NCBI RefSeq assembly: GCF_000939975.1
Contig: NZ_LK391969.1
Coordinates: forward strand, 248,001 to 312,000
Direction: 5' to 3'
Length of the DNA stretch: 64,000 nucleotides
Source of the DNA: Pseudomonas saudimassiliensis
GTDB lineage: Bacteria; Pseudomonadota; Gammaproteobacteria; Pseudomonadales; Pseudomonadaceae
Position 1 is the first letter of the stretch; each line of letters begins with the position of its first letter. A model generated the notes under the pieces. It saw only the letters and a list, made by a program, of their open reading frames with translations, had not been told where the DNA came from and did no database searches. Shown here piece by piece: positions 34,388 to 45,282 of this stretch. The translations under genes and the position numbers were made by a program.

Positions 34388-34963
34388 ATGACTGAACAAA
34401 CCGACCAACAACTGGTCGAACGGGTGCAACAGGGGGATAAGCGTGCCTTCGACCTGCTGGTGCTCAAGTACCAGCACAAGATATTGGCCTTGGTCACCCG
34501 TTTTGTGCATGACTCCCATGAGGCCCAGGATGTGGCCCAGGAGGCTTTCATCAAGGCCTATCGTGCCTTGGCGAATTTCAGGGGGGATAGCGCTTTTTAT
34601 ACCTGGCTGTATCGGATCGCGATCAATACGGCCAAGAATTACCTGGTAGCCAGGGGTAGACGTCCGCCCGATTCGGATATCGCCGCCGAGGATGCCGAAT
34701 ACTATGACGGCGACAGTGCCCTCAAGGATATTCACTCTCCTGAGCGTGACCTCCTGCGGGACGAAATCGAGCAGGTGGTCAACAGGACGTTGCAGTTATT
34801 GCCAGAAGATTTGCGAATGGCGCTGACATTGCGCGAATTCGAAGGTCTCAGTTATGAAGATATTGCCAATGTGATGGAATGCCCGGTGGGGACTGTGCGA
34901 TCAAGGATTTTCAGAGCACGGGAGGCCATCGACAAAGCCCTGAAACCTCTGCTTGAAGCGTGA
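34388..34963 (+). CDS. algU: RNA polymerase sigma factor AlgU/RpoE (sigma-22)
   Basis: A 191-residue ECF sigma factor. Region 2: DQQLVERVQQGDKRAFDLLVLKYQHKI ... DVAQEAFIKAYRALANFRGDSAFYTWLYRIAINTAKN; region 4: LPEDLRMALTLREFEGLSYEDIANVMECPVGTVRSRIFRAREAI. The sequence is very close to P. aeruginosa AlgU. It drives envelope-stress and, in pseudomonads, alginate genes. It is held inactive by MucA, encoded next. ATG 34388 (MTEQTDQQ) gives the family start; the Shine-Dalgarno sequence is weak. Confidence 0.96.
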   Translation: MTEQTDQQLVERVQQGDKRAFDLLVLKYQHKILALVTRFVHDSHEAQDVAQEAFIKAYRALANFRGDSAFYTWLYRIAINTAKNYLVARGRRPPDSDIAAEDAEYYDGDSALKDIHSPERDLLRDEIEQVVNRTLQLLPEDLRMALTLREFEGLSYEDIANVMECPVGTVRSRIFRAREAIDKALKPLLEA

Positions 34964-35017
34964 GGAGCAAGGGGAACGGTGACGCCCCAGCGGGGCCTAT
35001 AAAGTAGAGGTAGAGCA

Positions 35018-35635
35018 ATGACAAGCGAATCCTTGCGGGAGACTCTCTCCGCGCTCATGGATGACGAGGCAGAGCAACTGGAACTGCGCCGAGTCCTTCA
35101 TGCCGGTGAACAGGATCCGGACGTCCGTCGTAGCTGGGAGCGTTACCAGCTGGCGCGGTCCGTCATGCACAAGGAACCCTGGCAGCCAGGTATCGATCTG
35201 TCTGCCGGTATAGCGGCGGCGTTGGCGGATGAGCCAACGCCTGCTGTGGCCCCGACCGTGACACCCTCTCGCTGGAAACTCCAGCTGGGTCGGGTGGCGG
35301 TGGCGGCCTCGGTCACCCTGGCGGTATTGGTGGGGGTCCGTATGGTCAACCAGCAGAGCGTGCCGGATGCCAGCAATACCATGGCCGCGGTCGAGCGCAC
35401 GGCGCCCGCTGCTGCCGCGGCGGCAGCCTTGCCTGCCCAGGCGAAGCCGGGTGCCGTATTGGCTGGCTTCTCCTCGCTGGCAGACCAGAACCAGCCTAAG
35501 CCGGTTGCCGCCGGTCCGTCGGCCTGGCAGGAGCAGCGTATTGGCAGCTATCTGCGCCGCCATGCGGAAAATAGTGCCCAATCAGGGGCGAATGTCGTTC
35601 CCTACGCCCGCGCAGCGAGCCTGGAAAACAATTAG
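35018..35635 (+). CDS. mucA: Anti-sigma factor MucA
   Basis: A 205-residue single-span protein. The N-terminal cytoplasmic anti-sigma domain (ESLRETLSALMDDEAEQLELRRVLHAGEQDPDVRRSWERYQLARSVMH) matches RseA/MucA, a membrane span lies at about 88-108 (LGRVAVAASVTLAVLVGVRMV), and the periplasmic part has an Ala/Pro-rich stretch. It binds AlgU and releases it after regulated proteolysis. The C-terminus ends NN instead of a hydrophobic residue; in P. aeruginosa the protease AlgW is triggered by MucE, not by MucA's own end. GTAGAGGTAGAG precedes the ATG. Confidence 0.93.
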   Translation: MTSESLRETLSALMDDEAEQLELRRVLHAGEQDPDVRRSWERYQLARSVMHKEPWQPGIDLSAGIAAALADEPTPAVAPTVTPSRWKLQLGRVAVAASVTLAVLVGVRMVNQQSVPDASNTMAAVERTAPAAAAAAALPAQAKPGAVLAGFSSLADQNQPKPVAAGPSAWQEQRIGSYLRRHAENSAQSGANVVPYARAASLENN

Positions 35636-36591
35636 TGTCACGATTGAAGTACGTGCTGGGGTGGTCCGGATTGGCCACCCTGTTGCTGTCTTCCAGCCTC
35701 GCCGCTAAAGACAGTCTCCAGTGGCTGGAGCGCATGGAACGGGCGGCCCGTGAACAGAGTTATCACGGTGCCTATGTTTACGAGCGCTCCGGAATTTTCA
35801 CCACCCAGAACATCTGGCGCCGGGTCGATGACGGCCAGGTCCATGAGCGTTTAGTGCAAAGCGCGGGTCGGCATCAGGAATGGGTGCGCCGTGATGGCCG
35901 CCTGGTCTGTGCCACTTCCCTCACCGAGGGTCGAACGCCGCAGAACGTACCCCACCTAGGCAAGGATGTAAGCAAGCTTGCACAGTGGTATGGCCTGCGG
36001 GTGCTGGGCGATACGCATATCGCCTCGCGCCCGGTGACGGTCGTGTCGGTGCAGCCGCTCGACGCCTTTCGCTACGCCTATGAGCTGTACCTGGACAAGG
36101 AAACCGGGCTGCTGCTCAAATCCCTGTTGGTCGATGATAGCCGCGAACTGCTGGAGCGTTTCCAATTCGCTACCGTCAGCTTCGATCGACCCTCCCGTCA
36201 GGATTTGCAGCCCGGTAGTTCCTGTCTCGAACTCCCGGCGCCTGTTGAAATCGCGACGGATGATGTGACCTTCTGGGAGCCGCTGTGGCTGCCCCCGGGC
36301 TTCAGTCTCGGCCATCGCGAAGTGCAGACCTTGAAAGGCAGTGAGGCGCCCATCGCCACCCAGATCTATACGGACGGTCTGGCGCGTTTCACCTTGTTCA
36401 TCGAGCCGCTGGGCAGAGATAGTCTGGCCGAGGATCTGCGTGCGCAGCTCGGGCCCACGGTGGCCGTGAGTCGCCGCCTGGTCGCCGAGGATAACCTGTA
36501 CCTGGCCACGGTGGTGGGGGAAATCCCGCCCATGACTGCCGAGCGGATCGCCGAGTCTCTCAGCCAGGCCGTGACCGGCACGCAGCGATGA
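35635..36591 (+). CDS. mucB: Periplasmic sigma-E regulator MucB/RseB
   Basis: A 318-residue secreted protein with signal peptide (GWSGLATLLLSSSLAAKD). The N-terminal LolA-like domain begins WLERMERAAREQSYHGAYVYERSG, and the smaller C-terminal domain begins near 215 (FWEPLWLPPGFSL). It binds the periplasmic part of MucA and shields it from AlgW; lipids are thought to release it. Translation begins at GTG 35635, which overlaps the mucA TAG. Confidence 0.93.
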   Translation: MSRLKYVLGWSGLATLLLSSSLAAKDSLQWLERMERAAREQSYHGAYVYERSGIFTTQNIWRRVDDGQVHERLVQSAGRHQEWVRRDGRLVCATSLTEGRTPQNVPHLGKDVSKLAQWYGLRVLGDTHIASRPVTVVSVQPLDAFRYAYELYLDKETGLLLKSLLVDDSRELLERFQFATVSFDRPSRQDLQPGSSCLELPAPVEIATDDVTFWEPLWLPPGFSLGHREVQTLKGSEAPIATQIYTDGLARFTLFIEPLGRDSLAEDLRAQLGPTVAVSRRLVAEDNLYLATVVGEIPPMTAERIAESLSQAVTGTQR

Positions 36592-37061
36592 TCGAAGAGC
36601 GCGGCAGGGTGGTCAGCGTAGAGGGCAAGACCCTGTGGGTTGAAACCATTCGCCGCTCCGCCTGCGGCAGTTGCCAGGCCCGCGCCGGCTGTGGCCAGGC
36701 GCTGTTGCAGCGCCTCGGCGGCGCCCGTCAGGGGCTTGTTCGTGTGCTCGACGACGGCGGCAGCCGCGTCGGCGACGAGATTGTCATCGGGGTGCCGGAA
36801 ACGGCTGTGGTCCGCGGCTCCTCGCTGGTCTATCTGGTTCCCCTGCTGGGCTTGTTCGGTTTCTCATTGCTGGCTCAGGCGGTGGGCGCCGGCGAGCCGA
36901 TGATCATTATTGCCGGTTTCGTCGGGCTTGCCCTGGGCTTCATCTCTCTCCGCTGGTATACCATCCGACTGAATGAAGATCCGGCGTTCGTGCCACAGGT
37001 GGTGAGCCGGACAGGTAAACCGAATTTTGTCAGCGATATTCATGTAAGGAGCGATTGTTGA
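36588..37061 (+). CDS. rseC: SoxR-reducing system/sigma-E regulator RseC (MucC)
   Basis: A 157-residue membrane protein. An N-terminal cysteine cluster (CGSCQARAGCG near 26-36) in RSACGSCQ precedes two membrane spans (about 83-101 and 105-123). The RseC/MucC family has this layout; members modulate AlgU activity in Pseudomonas and reduce SoxR in E. coli. ATG 36588 overlaps the mucB TGA, and its own TGA overlaps the mucD ATG. Confidence 0.9.
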   Translation: MIEERGRVVSVEGKTLWVETIRRSACGSCQARAGCGQALLQRLGGARQGLVRVLDDGGSRVGDEIVIGVPETAVVRGSSLVYLVPLLGLFGFSLLAQAVGAGEPMIIIAGFVGLALGFISLRWYTIRLNEDPAFVPQVVSRTGKPNFVSDIHVRSDC

Positions 37062-38491
37062 TGATCACAGTACAGCGATGGGTGCTCGGAATTGTCGGTG
37101 TCTGGTTGATGACCTGGCAGACACTTGCCGTAGCCGCGAACCTGCCTGATTTCACCGAGCTGGTTGAAGAGGCTTCCCCGGCGGTGGTCAATATCAGTAC
37201 GCGCCAGAACGTCAATCCACGTTCGGCTGCCATGGGTCCGATGATGCCGGACCTGGAAGGGCTGCCGCCGATCTTCCGTGAGTTCTTCGAGCGCAGCTTT
37301 CCGGGCGGTTCCCAGTCAGCACCCCAGCGCCAGGCCCAGTCCCTGGGGTCGGGCTTCATTGTATCGAAGGACGGTTATGTCCTGACCAACAATCACGTGG
37401 TGGCCGATGCGGACGAGATCTTCGTGCGCCTGTCCGACCGCCGCGAGATGGAAGCCGAGCTGATCGGCGCGGATCCGCGGTCCGACCTGGCGCTGCTGAA
37501 GATCGAGGCGGGGGCTGACCTGCCGGTGGTACGCATGGGCAAGTCCGCTGACCTGAAGACCGGCGAGTGGGTGCTGGCAATCGGTTCGCCTTTCGGTTTC
37601 GAATACTCGGTGACGGCCGGTATCGTCAGCGCCAAGGGCCGCAGCCTGCCCAATGAGAGCTATGTGCCCTTCATCCAGACGGATGTGGCAATCAACCCCG
37701 GCAACTCCGGTGGTCCGCTGTTCAACCTGGACGGGGAGGTGGTCGGCATCAACTCCCAGATCTTCACCCGTTCCGGTGGCTTCATGGGGCTGTCGTTCGC
37801 CATTCCGGTGGATGTGGCGATGGATGTGGTCGAGCAGTTGAAGAGCGAAGGCACGGTGCGTCGTGGTTGGCTGGGCGTGGTCATCCAGGAAGTGAACAAG
37901 GATCTGGCTGAATCCTTCGGTCTGGAACGCCCCGCCGGTGCGCTGGTGGCCCAGGTCATGCCGGGCGGCCCTGGTGACAAGGGTGGTCTGAAGGCCGGTG
38001 ATGTGATCCTCAAGCTCAACGGCGAAGACATCATCATGTCTTCCGACCTGCCTCACGCGGTCGGCCGCATGCGTCCCGGCAGCAAGGCCACCATGGACAT
38101 CATCCGGGATCGCAAGCGCCAGAAGCTGCAGATCGAGATCGGTGCACTGGCGGAAGACGACGCCATGGCCGCAGGCCCGGGCGCGCCGTCCCCGAGCGCT
38201 CCGGCCGCTACTGACAATCGCCTCGGTATTGCCGTGGTCGAGCTGACGGATGAACAGAAAAAGAGCCTGGATGTGCCCGCCGGTGTAGTGGTTCGCGAGG
38301 TGCGTCCGGGTCCGGGTGCGATGATTGGCCTGCGTCCGGGTGATGTCATCACCAATCTGAACAACCGGGTAGTCGCAACTGCTGCCGATTTCGCCGAGAT
38401 CGCCAGCAAGCTGCCGGCTAATCGCTCTGTTTCCATGCGCGTTATCCGCCAGGGGCGCGCGAGTTACATCACCTTCCGTCTGGCCGAGTAA
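37061..38491 (+). CDS. mucD: Periplasmic serine protease MucD (DegP-like)
   Basis: A 476-residue HtrA-family protease with signal peptide 1-27. The catalytic triad is H112 (TNNHVVAD), D142 (DPRSDLALLKI) and S216 (NPGNSGGPLF). Two PDZ domains follow (about 258-350 and 385-470, GWLGVVIQEV and LGIAVVELTDEQ). It degrades misfolded periplasmic proteins and so dampens AlgU signalling. Start ATG 37061 is taken, ten bases after AAGGA; the in-frame TTG codons 37055 and 37058 are less likely. Confidence 0.95.
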   Translation: MITVQRWVLGIVGVWLMTWQTLAVAANLPDFTELVEEASPAVVNISTRQNVNPRSAAMGPMMPDLEGLPPIFREFFERSFPGGSQSAPQRQAQSLGSGFIVSKDGYVLTNNHVVADADEIFVRLSDRREMEAELIGADPRSDLALLKIEAGADLPVVRMGKSADLKTGEWVLAIGSPFGFEYSVTAGIVSAKGRSLPNESYVPFIQTDVAINPGNSGGPLFNLDGEVVGINSQIFTRSGGFMGLSFAIPVDVAMDVVEQLKSEGTVRRGWLGVVIQEVNKDLAESFGLERPAGALVAQVMPGGPGDKGGLKAGDVILKLNGEDIIMSSDLPHAVGRMRPGSKATMDIIRDRKRQKLQIEIGALAEDDAMAAGPGAPSPSAPAATDNRLGIAVVELTDEQKKSLDVPAGVVVREVRPGPGAMIGLRPGDVITNLNNRVVATAADFAEIASKLPANRSVSMRVIRQGRASYITFRLAE

Positions 38492-38646
38492 TCCGACAGG
38501 CAGTAGCCGGGCGGATGCCGACATGATCGCATCGCGCCCGGCACAGATAGCGCCGCGCAGTGTAATCGGGTAGACTTGCGGGCTGTTTTCGGGGTAAGCC
38601 CCGGTCACCGCCATGTCTGGCAAACCACGTCTGGAAGAACCCTGCA

Positions 38647-40446
<1,800 letters not shown>

Positions 40447-40512
40447 GGATGCTGATGCTGGCTCATCGCAGCGGCGCGCTCATCAACGGACCCCAGGGGT
40501 AACGCAAGACCG

Positions 40513-41391
40513 ATGCATATCAACTTCCCGCTGTTGCTGGTGATTGCCGTGGCCGTCACCGGCCTGTTGGCTCTGGTGGATTATCTCTGGCTGGCGCCCC
40601 GTCGTCGGCGTGCCATGGCCGCTTATGAAGCCCAGGTGGCAACGGTCGACCCCGTGACCCTCGAGCGCCTGAACAAGGAGCCGCTGCTGGTCGAGTACGG
40701 CAAGTCGTTCTTCCCAGTGTTGGCGGTAGTGCTGGTATTGCGCTCGTTCCTGGTCGAGCCGTTCCAGATTCCCTCGGGATCGATGAAGCCCACCCTGGAG
40801 ATCGGGGATTTCATCCTGGTCAACAAGTTCTCCTACGGCATTCGTCTGCCGGTGCTCGATACCAAGATCATCCCCGTGGGCGATCCGCAGCGGGGCGACG
40901 TGATGGTCTTCCGTTATCCCAACGATCCGCGGATCAACTACATCAAGCGCGTGGTTGGCCTGCCGGGTGACCATGTCCGCTACGCCGACAAGCAGCTGTT
41001 CGTCAACGGCGAGCCCGTGGCGCGGGAGCGCCTGCGCACCGTGGCCGATGACGAGGTGCCCGCGGGCCATCCCCTGCAAGCCATGGCCAAGGTGGATATT
41101 TACCTCGAAGAGCTGGGCGAGCAGGCCCACGAGGCGCGGTACAAGCGACTGTCGCAGACCCCTGCGGAGCGGGAGTGGACAGTGCCGCCAGGTCACTACT
41201 TCATGGTGGGCGACAACCGCGACAATTCCAACGACAGCCGCTACTGGTCTGCCCCGGACATGCCCCGGGAGTTGTGGGGCATGGTCCCGGACAACTATAT
41301 TGTCGGCAAGGCCTTTGCGGTATGGATGCACTGGCCCGAACCCAAGCTCAGTAATCTGCCAAGCTTCACCAGAGCCGGGCTGATCAACTAG
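40513..41391 (+). CDS. lepB: Signal peptidase I
   Basis: A 292-residue inner-membrane protease. Two N-terminal membrane spans (about 5-26 and 66-79) surround a cytoplasmic loop, then the catalytic dyad S90 (IPSGSMKPTL) and K145 (YIKRVVGLPGD), the same numbering as E. coli LepB. GDNRDNSNDSRYWG-type box E is present as GDNRDNSNDSRYWSAP. It cleaves the signal peptides of secreted proteins, including several encoded in this window. Confidence 0.95.
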   Translation: MHINFPLLLVIAVAVTGLLALVDYLWLAPRRRRAMAAYEAQVATVDPVTLERLNKEPLLVEYGKSFFPVLAVVLVLRSFLVEPFQIPSGSMKPTLEIGDFILVNKFSYGIRLPVLDTKIIPVGDPQRGDVMVFRYPNDPRINYIKRVVGLPGDHVRYADKQLFVNGEPVARERLRTVADDEVPAGHPLQAMAKVDIYLEELGEQAHEARYKRLSQTPAEREWTVPPGHYFMVGDNRDNSNDSRYWSAPDMPRELWGMVPDNYIVGKAFAVWMHWPEPKLSNLPSFTRAGLIN

Positions 41392-41487
41392 GCAGCCCCG
41401 CGGGAGTCTGCGGGGGCTGTGGCTGGATGATCTTCTGCCAGGGAGATGGCAGCACACAACATCAACAACGGACGTACGAGGTTATCC

Positions 41488-41865
41488 ATGCGCAATTCTC
41501 AGAAGGGCATGTCTTTTTTTGGCTGGCTGGCGGTGCTGGTATTGCTGGTCTTCGCCGCGGTCACGGCCATGAAGCTGGTGCCGATCTATCTGGATCACTT
41601 TTCGCTGCGCAAGATTGTCACGGCGGCGAACGACGACCCTTCGGTCAAGATCAACTCCCTGCGGGACATGCATGCCCACATCAACAAGGGCATGCAGATC
41701 AATGGCATTCGCGACCTCAGGGCCGAAGACGTGATCACTGTCACCAGCAGCGGAACCGACGCTTATACTGTCGTTATCAAGTATGAGGTGCGTGCACCCA
41801 TGCTGCGAACCGTGGACCTGCTGGTCCATTTCGATGAAACCCATATTGTCAGACCGCTAAAGTGA
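41488..41865 (+). CDS. DUF4845 membrane protein
   Basis: A 125-residue protein with one N-terminal membrane span (about 9-28, [21 protein letters not shown]) and a small extracytoplasmic domain. The pattern [14 protein letters not shown] resembles a pilin-like N-terminus. DUF4845 proteins are a standard gene between lepB and rnc in pseudomonads; the function is unknown. Start ATG 41488 is chosen for the family N-terminus. Its TGA overlaps the rnc start. Confidence 0.82.
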   Translation: MRNSQKGMSFFGWLAVLVLLVFAAVTAMKLVPIYLDHFSLRKIVTAANDDPSVKINSLRDMHAHINKGMQINGIRDLRAEDVITVTSSGTDAYTVVIKYEVRAPMLRTVDLLVHFDETHIVRPLK

Positions 41866-42551
41866 GCAACAAGCTAGACCGACTGGAAAGAAAGATAGGG
41901 TACAGTTTCAAGGATCCGGACCTGCTGGTCCTGGCGCTGACCCACCGCAGCCTGGGTGGGCGCAATAACGAACGCCTGGAATTCCTCGGCGACTCGATCC
42001 TCAACTTCGTCGCCGCGGAAGCGCTGTTCGAGCGTTTCCCGCAGGCGCGGGAAGGGCAGCTGTCGCGCCTGCGGGCGCGCCTGGTCAAAGGCGTGACGCT
42101 GGCCGAGCTGGCCAAGGGCTTCGAGCTGGGTGAGTACCTGCGGCTGGGCTCGGGTGAACTGAAAAGTGGCGGCTTCCGCCGTGAATCCATCCTCGCCGAC
42201 ACCACCGAAGCCATCATCGGCGCCATCTACCTCGATAGCGGCATGGAAGCGGCCCGCGAGCGCATCCTGGTATGGCTGGACGGGCATATCGAAACCCTGA
42301 CCCTGGTGGACAACAACAAGGATCCGAAGACGCGCCTGCAGGAATACCTGCAGGGACAGCACAGCGAGCTGCCGCAGTACGAGGTCATCGATGTCAGTGG
42401 TGAGGCACATTGCCGGATATTCCGGGTCGAATGTCGCGTGGCACTGATGACGGGACAGACATTTGGCGTCGGCAGCAGCCGGCGCCTGGCCGAGCAGGAA
42501 GCCGCACAGAAAGCCCTGATCGCCATGGGCGTGGAGAAAGTCAATGAGTGA
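41862..42551 (+). CDS. rnc: Ribonuclease III
   Basis: A 229-residue enzyme. The RNase III domain has [14 protein letters not shown] (signature with the metal-binding Glu and Asp) and [13 protein letters not shown], and the C-terminal double-stranded RNA-binding domain covers about 157-225 ([13 protein letters not shown] ... [16 protein letters not shown]). It processes rRNA and structured mRNA. It starts at GTG 41862 overlapping the previous stop and overlaps era by eight bases. Confidence 0.96.
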   Translation: MSNKLDRLERKIGYSFKDPDLLVLALTHRSLGGRNNERLEFLGDSILNFVAAEALFERFPQAREGQLSRLRARLVKGVTLAELAKGFELGEYLRLGSGELKSGGFRRESILADTTEAIIGAIYLDSGMEAARERILVWLDGHIETLTLVDNNKDPKTRLQEYLQGQHSELPQYEVIDVSGEAHCRIFRVECRVALMTGQTFGVGSSRRLAEQEAAQKALIAMGVEKVNE

Positions 42552-43443
42552 TACCGCACCGCGCTGTGGCTATGTTGCCATCGTCGGCCGACCAAACGTG
42601 GGCAAGTCGACGCTGCTCAACCATATTCTCGGCCAGAAGCTGGCCATTACCTCGCGCAAGCCGCAGACCACCCGGCACACCCTGCTCGGCATCAAGACCG
42701 AAGGTGAGGTCCAAGCCATCTATGTGGATACGCCCGGCTTGCACAAGGATAACGAGAAAGCCCTGAACCGCTACATGAACAAGAGCGCCTCCCAGGCACT
42801 GCGGGACGTGGATGTGGTGTTGTTCGTGGTCGACCGCATGCGCTGGACCGAAGAAGACGAAATGGTCTGGAACAAGGTGCGCCATCTCGAGTGCCCGGTG
42901 GTACTGGTGGTGAACAAGGTCGACCGCCTGGAAGACAAGAAGGACATGCTGCCGCACCTGGAATGGTTGACCCAGCAGCTGCCCAACGCCGAGGTAGTAC
43001 CGGTGTCGGCCCTCAACGGCGGCAACCTCGACCATCTGCAGGCGGTGATTGCCGGTTTGCTGCCTGAAGGCGAGCACTTCTACCCGGACGACCAGTTGAC
43101 CGATCGCAGCTCACGCTTCCTGGCCGCCGAACTGGTGCGGGAAAAGGTCATGCGCCAGCTCGGCGCCGAAATTCCCTACCAGGTGGCGGTGGAGATCGAG
43201 CAGTTCAAGCAGGAAGGCAAGGTGCTGCACATCCATGCGCTGATCCTGGTGGAGCGCGAGGGCCAGAAGAAGATCATCATCGGCGACGGTGGCGATCGGA
43301 TGAAGAAGATTGGTCAGGAAGCGCGGCTGGACATGCAGAAGCTGTTCGGCAGTAAGATCATGCTCAACCTGTGGGTCAAGGTGCGCCGCGGTTGGTCCGA
43401 TGACGAGCGCGCGCTCAACTCGCTGGGCTATCGCTTCGACTGA
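42544..43443 (+). CDS. era: GTPase Era
   Basis: A 299-residue GTPase. G domain: [14 protein letters not shown] (G1), DTPGLH (G3), NKVDRL (G4); C-terminal KH domain with [22 protein letters not shown]. Era binds the 3' end of 16S rRNA and assists 30S assembly. It lies in the classic rnc-era-recO translation/repair operon. Confidence 0.96.
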   Translation: MSDTAPRCGYVAIVGRPNVGKSTLLNHILGQKLAITSRKPQTTRHTLLGIKTEGEVQAIYVDTPGLHKDNEKALNRYMNKSASQALRDVDVVLFVVDRMRWTEEDEMVWNKVRHLECPVVLVVNKVDRLEDKKDMLPHLEWLTQQLPNAEVVPVSALNGGNLDHLQAVIAGLLPEGEHFYPDDQLTDRSSRFLAAELVREKVMRQLGAEIPYQVAVEIEQFKQEGKVLHIHALILVEREGQKKIIIGDGGDRMKKIGQEARLDMQKLFGSKIMLNLWVKVRRGWSDDERALNSLGYRFD

Positions 43444-43445
43444 GC

Positions 43446-44161
43446 ATGCAGCCCAGCCTGAGTCCGGCCTATGTGCTGCATAGTCGTCCCTATCGGGACA
43501 GCAGCGCCCTGGTCGACCTGCTGACCCTGCACCAAGGCTTGCAGCGCGTGGTGTGGCGTGGTGCCCGGGGGCAGCGGCGGAAATTGGCGCCACAACCCTT
43601 CGTACCGCTGCTGGTGGGCATGATCGGGCGCAGTGAGCTGAAGACCCTGACCCAGGCCGAGGTCGCCGGCGGGTTCGCCTTGCTGCAGGGCGAGCTGCTG
43701 TTCAGCGGTCTCTACCTCAACGAACTGCTGGTGCGCCTGCTGCGCCCCGGTGACGCCCAGCCGCTGCTGTTCGCCGGCTATCAGCAGGCGCTGGAACAGT
43801 TGGCCCAGGGTGCTGCGGTGGAACCCATACTGCGGCGCTTCGAATGGCAACTGCTGGACATTCTGGGCTATGGTTTCAGCCTGACCGAGGATGCCAGCGG
43901 GCGGCCCATTGACGCGCAGCAGCGCTACGTCTGGCATACCACGGACGGGCTGCAGCCGCTATCGGATCCCTTGTTGATCGACGGCGGGCTACCGGGTTCG
44001 GCGCTGCTGGCCATGGCCGCCGATGACTGGCAGCAGGCCGATACGCTGCGCGCTGCCAAGCGGCTGATGCGCCAGGCGCTGGGCGCCCATCTCGGCGATC
44101 GCCCGCTGGTCAGCCGACAACTTTTTATCCGACAATCCCCACCCCCTGAAGGAGACGAACA

Positions 44162-44165
<4 letters not shown>
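43446..44165 (+). CDS. recO: DNA repair protein RecO
   Basis: A 239-residue protein. The N-terminal OB fold begins [22 protein letters not shown], with [11 protein letters not shown], and the helical C-terminal domain has [26 protein letters not shown]. RecO loads RecA on SSB-coated DNA together with RecR. It starts two bases after the era stop and overlaps pdxJ by four bases. Confidence 0.93.
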
Positions 44166-44901
<736 letters not shown>

Positions 44902-44905
<4 letters not shown>

Positions 44906-45282
44906 TCATCGGCATAGGCACCGACATGGTGCTGGTCAGCCGTATCGAGGCAGTATTGGGGCGTCAGGGTGAGCGCTTCGCCGCGCGTATCCTGACCCCC
45001 GAGGAACTGGCCCGTTTTCGCGCCCATGCCCAGCCGGCCCGCTACCTGGCCAAGCGCTACGCCGCCAAGGAAGCCATTCTCAAGGCGCTGGGTACCGGGC
45101 TGGCCAAGGGCATGTCCTGGCAACATATGCAGATCGACAATGACGCCCTGGGCGCACCCCATGTGGTGCTCAGTGGGGTCGCCCTGCAGCGGCTGCAGCA
45201 GGGCGGGGGCGGGCGCATGCTGTTATCGCTCAGCGACGAGCGCGAACAGGCGTTGGCCTTTGCCCTGTGGTCAGCTGACTGA
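44902..45282 (+). CDS. acpS: Holo-[acyl-carrier-protein] synthase
   Basis: A 126-residue phosphopantetheinyl transferase. The N-terminal [15 protein letters not shown] carries the conserved Asp, and [19 protein letters not shown] holds the Mg-binding Glu and the conserved Lys. It moves 4'-phosphopantetheine from CoA to ACP. GTG 44902 overlaps the pdxJ stop. Its last 12 bases overlap the convergent gacS 3' end, with no terminator between. Confidence 0.94.
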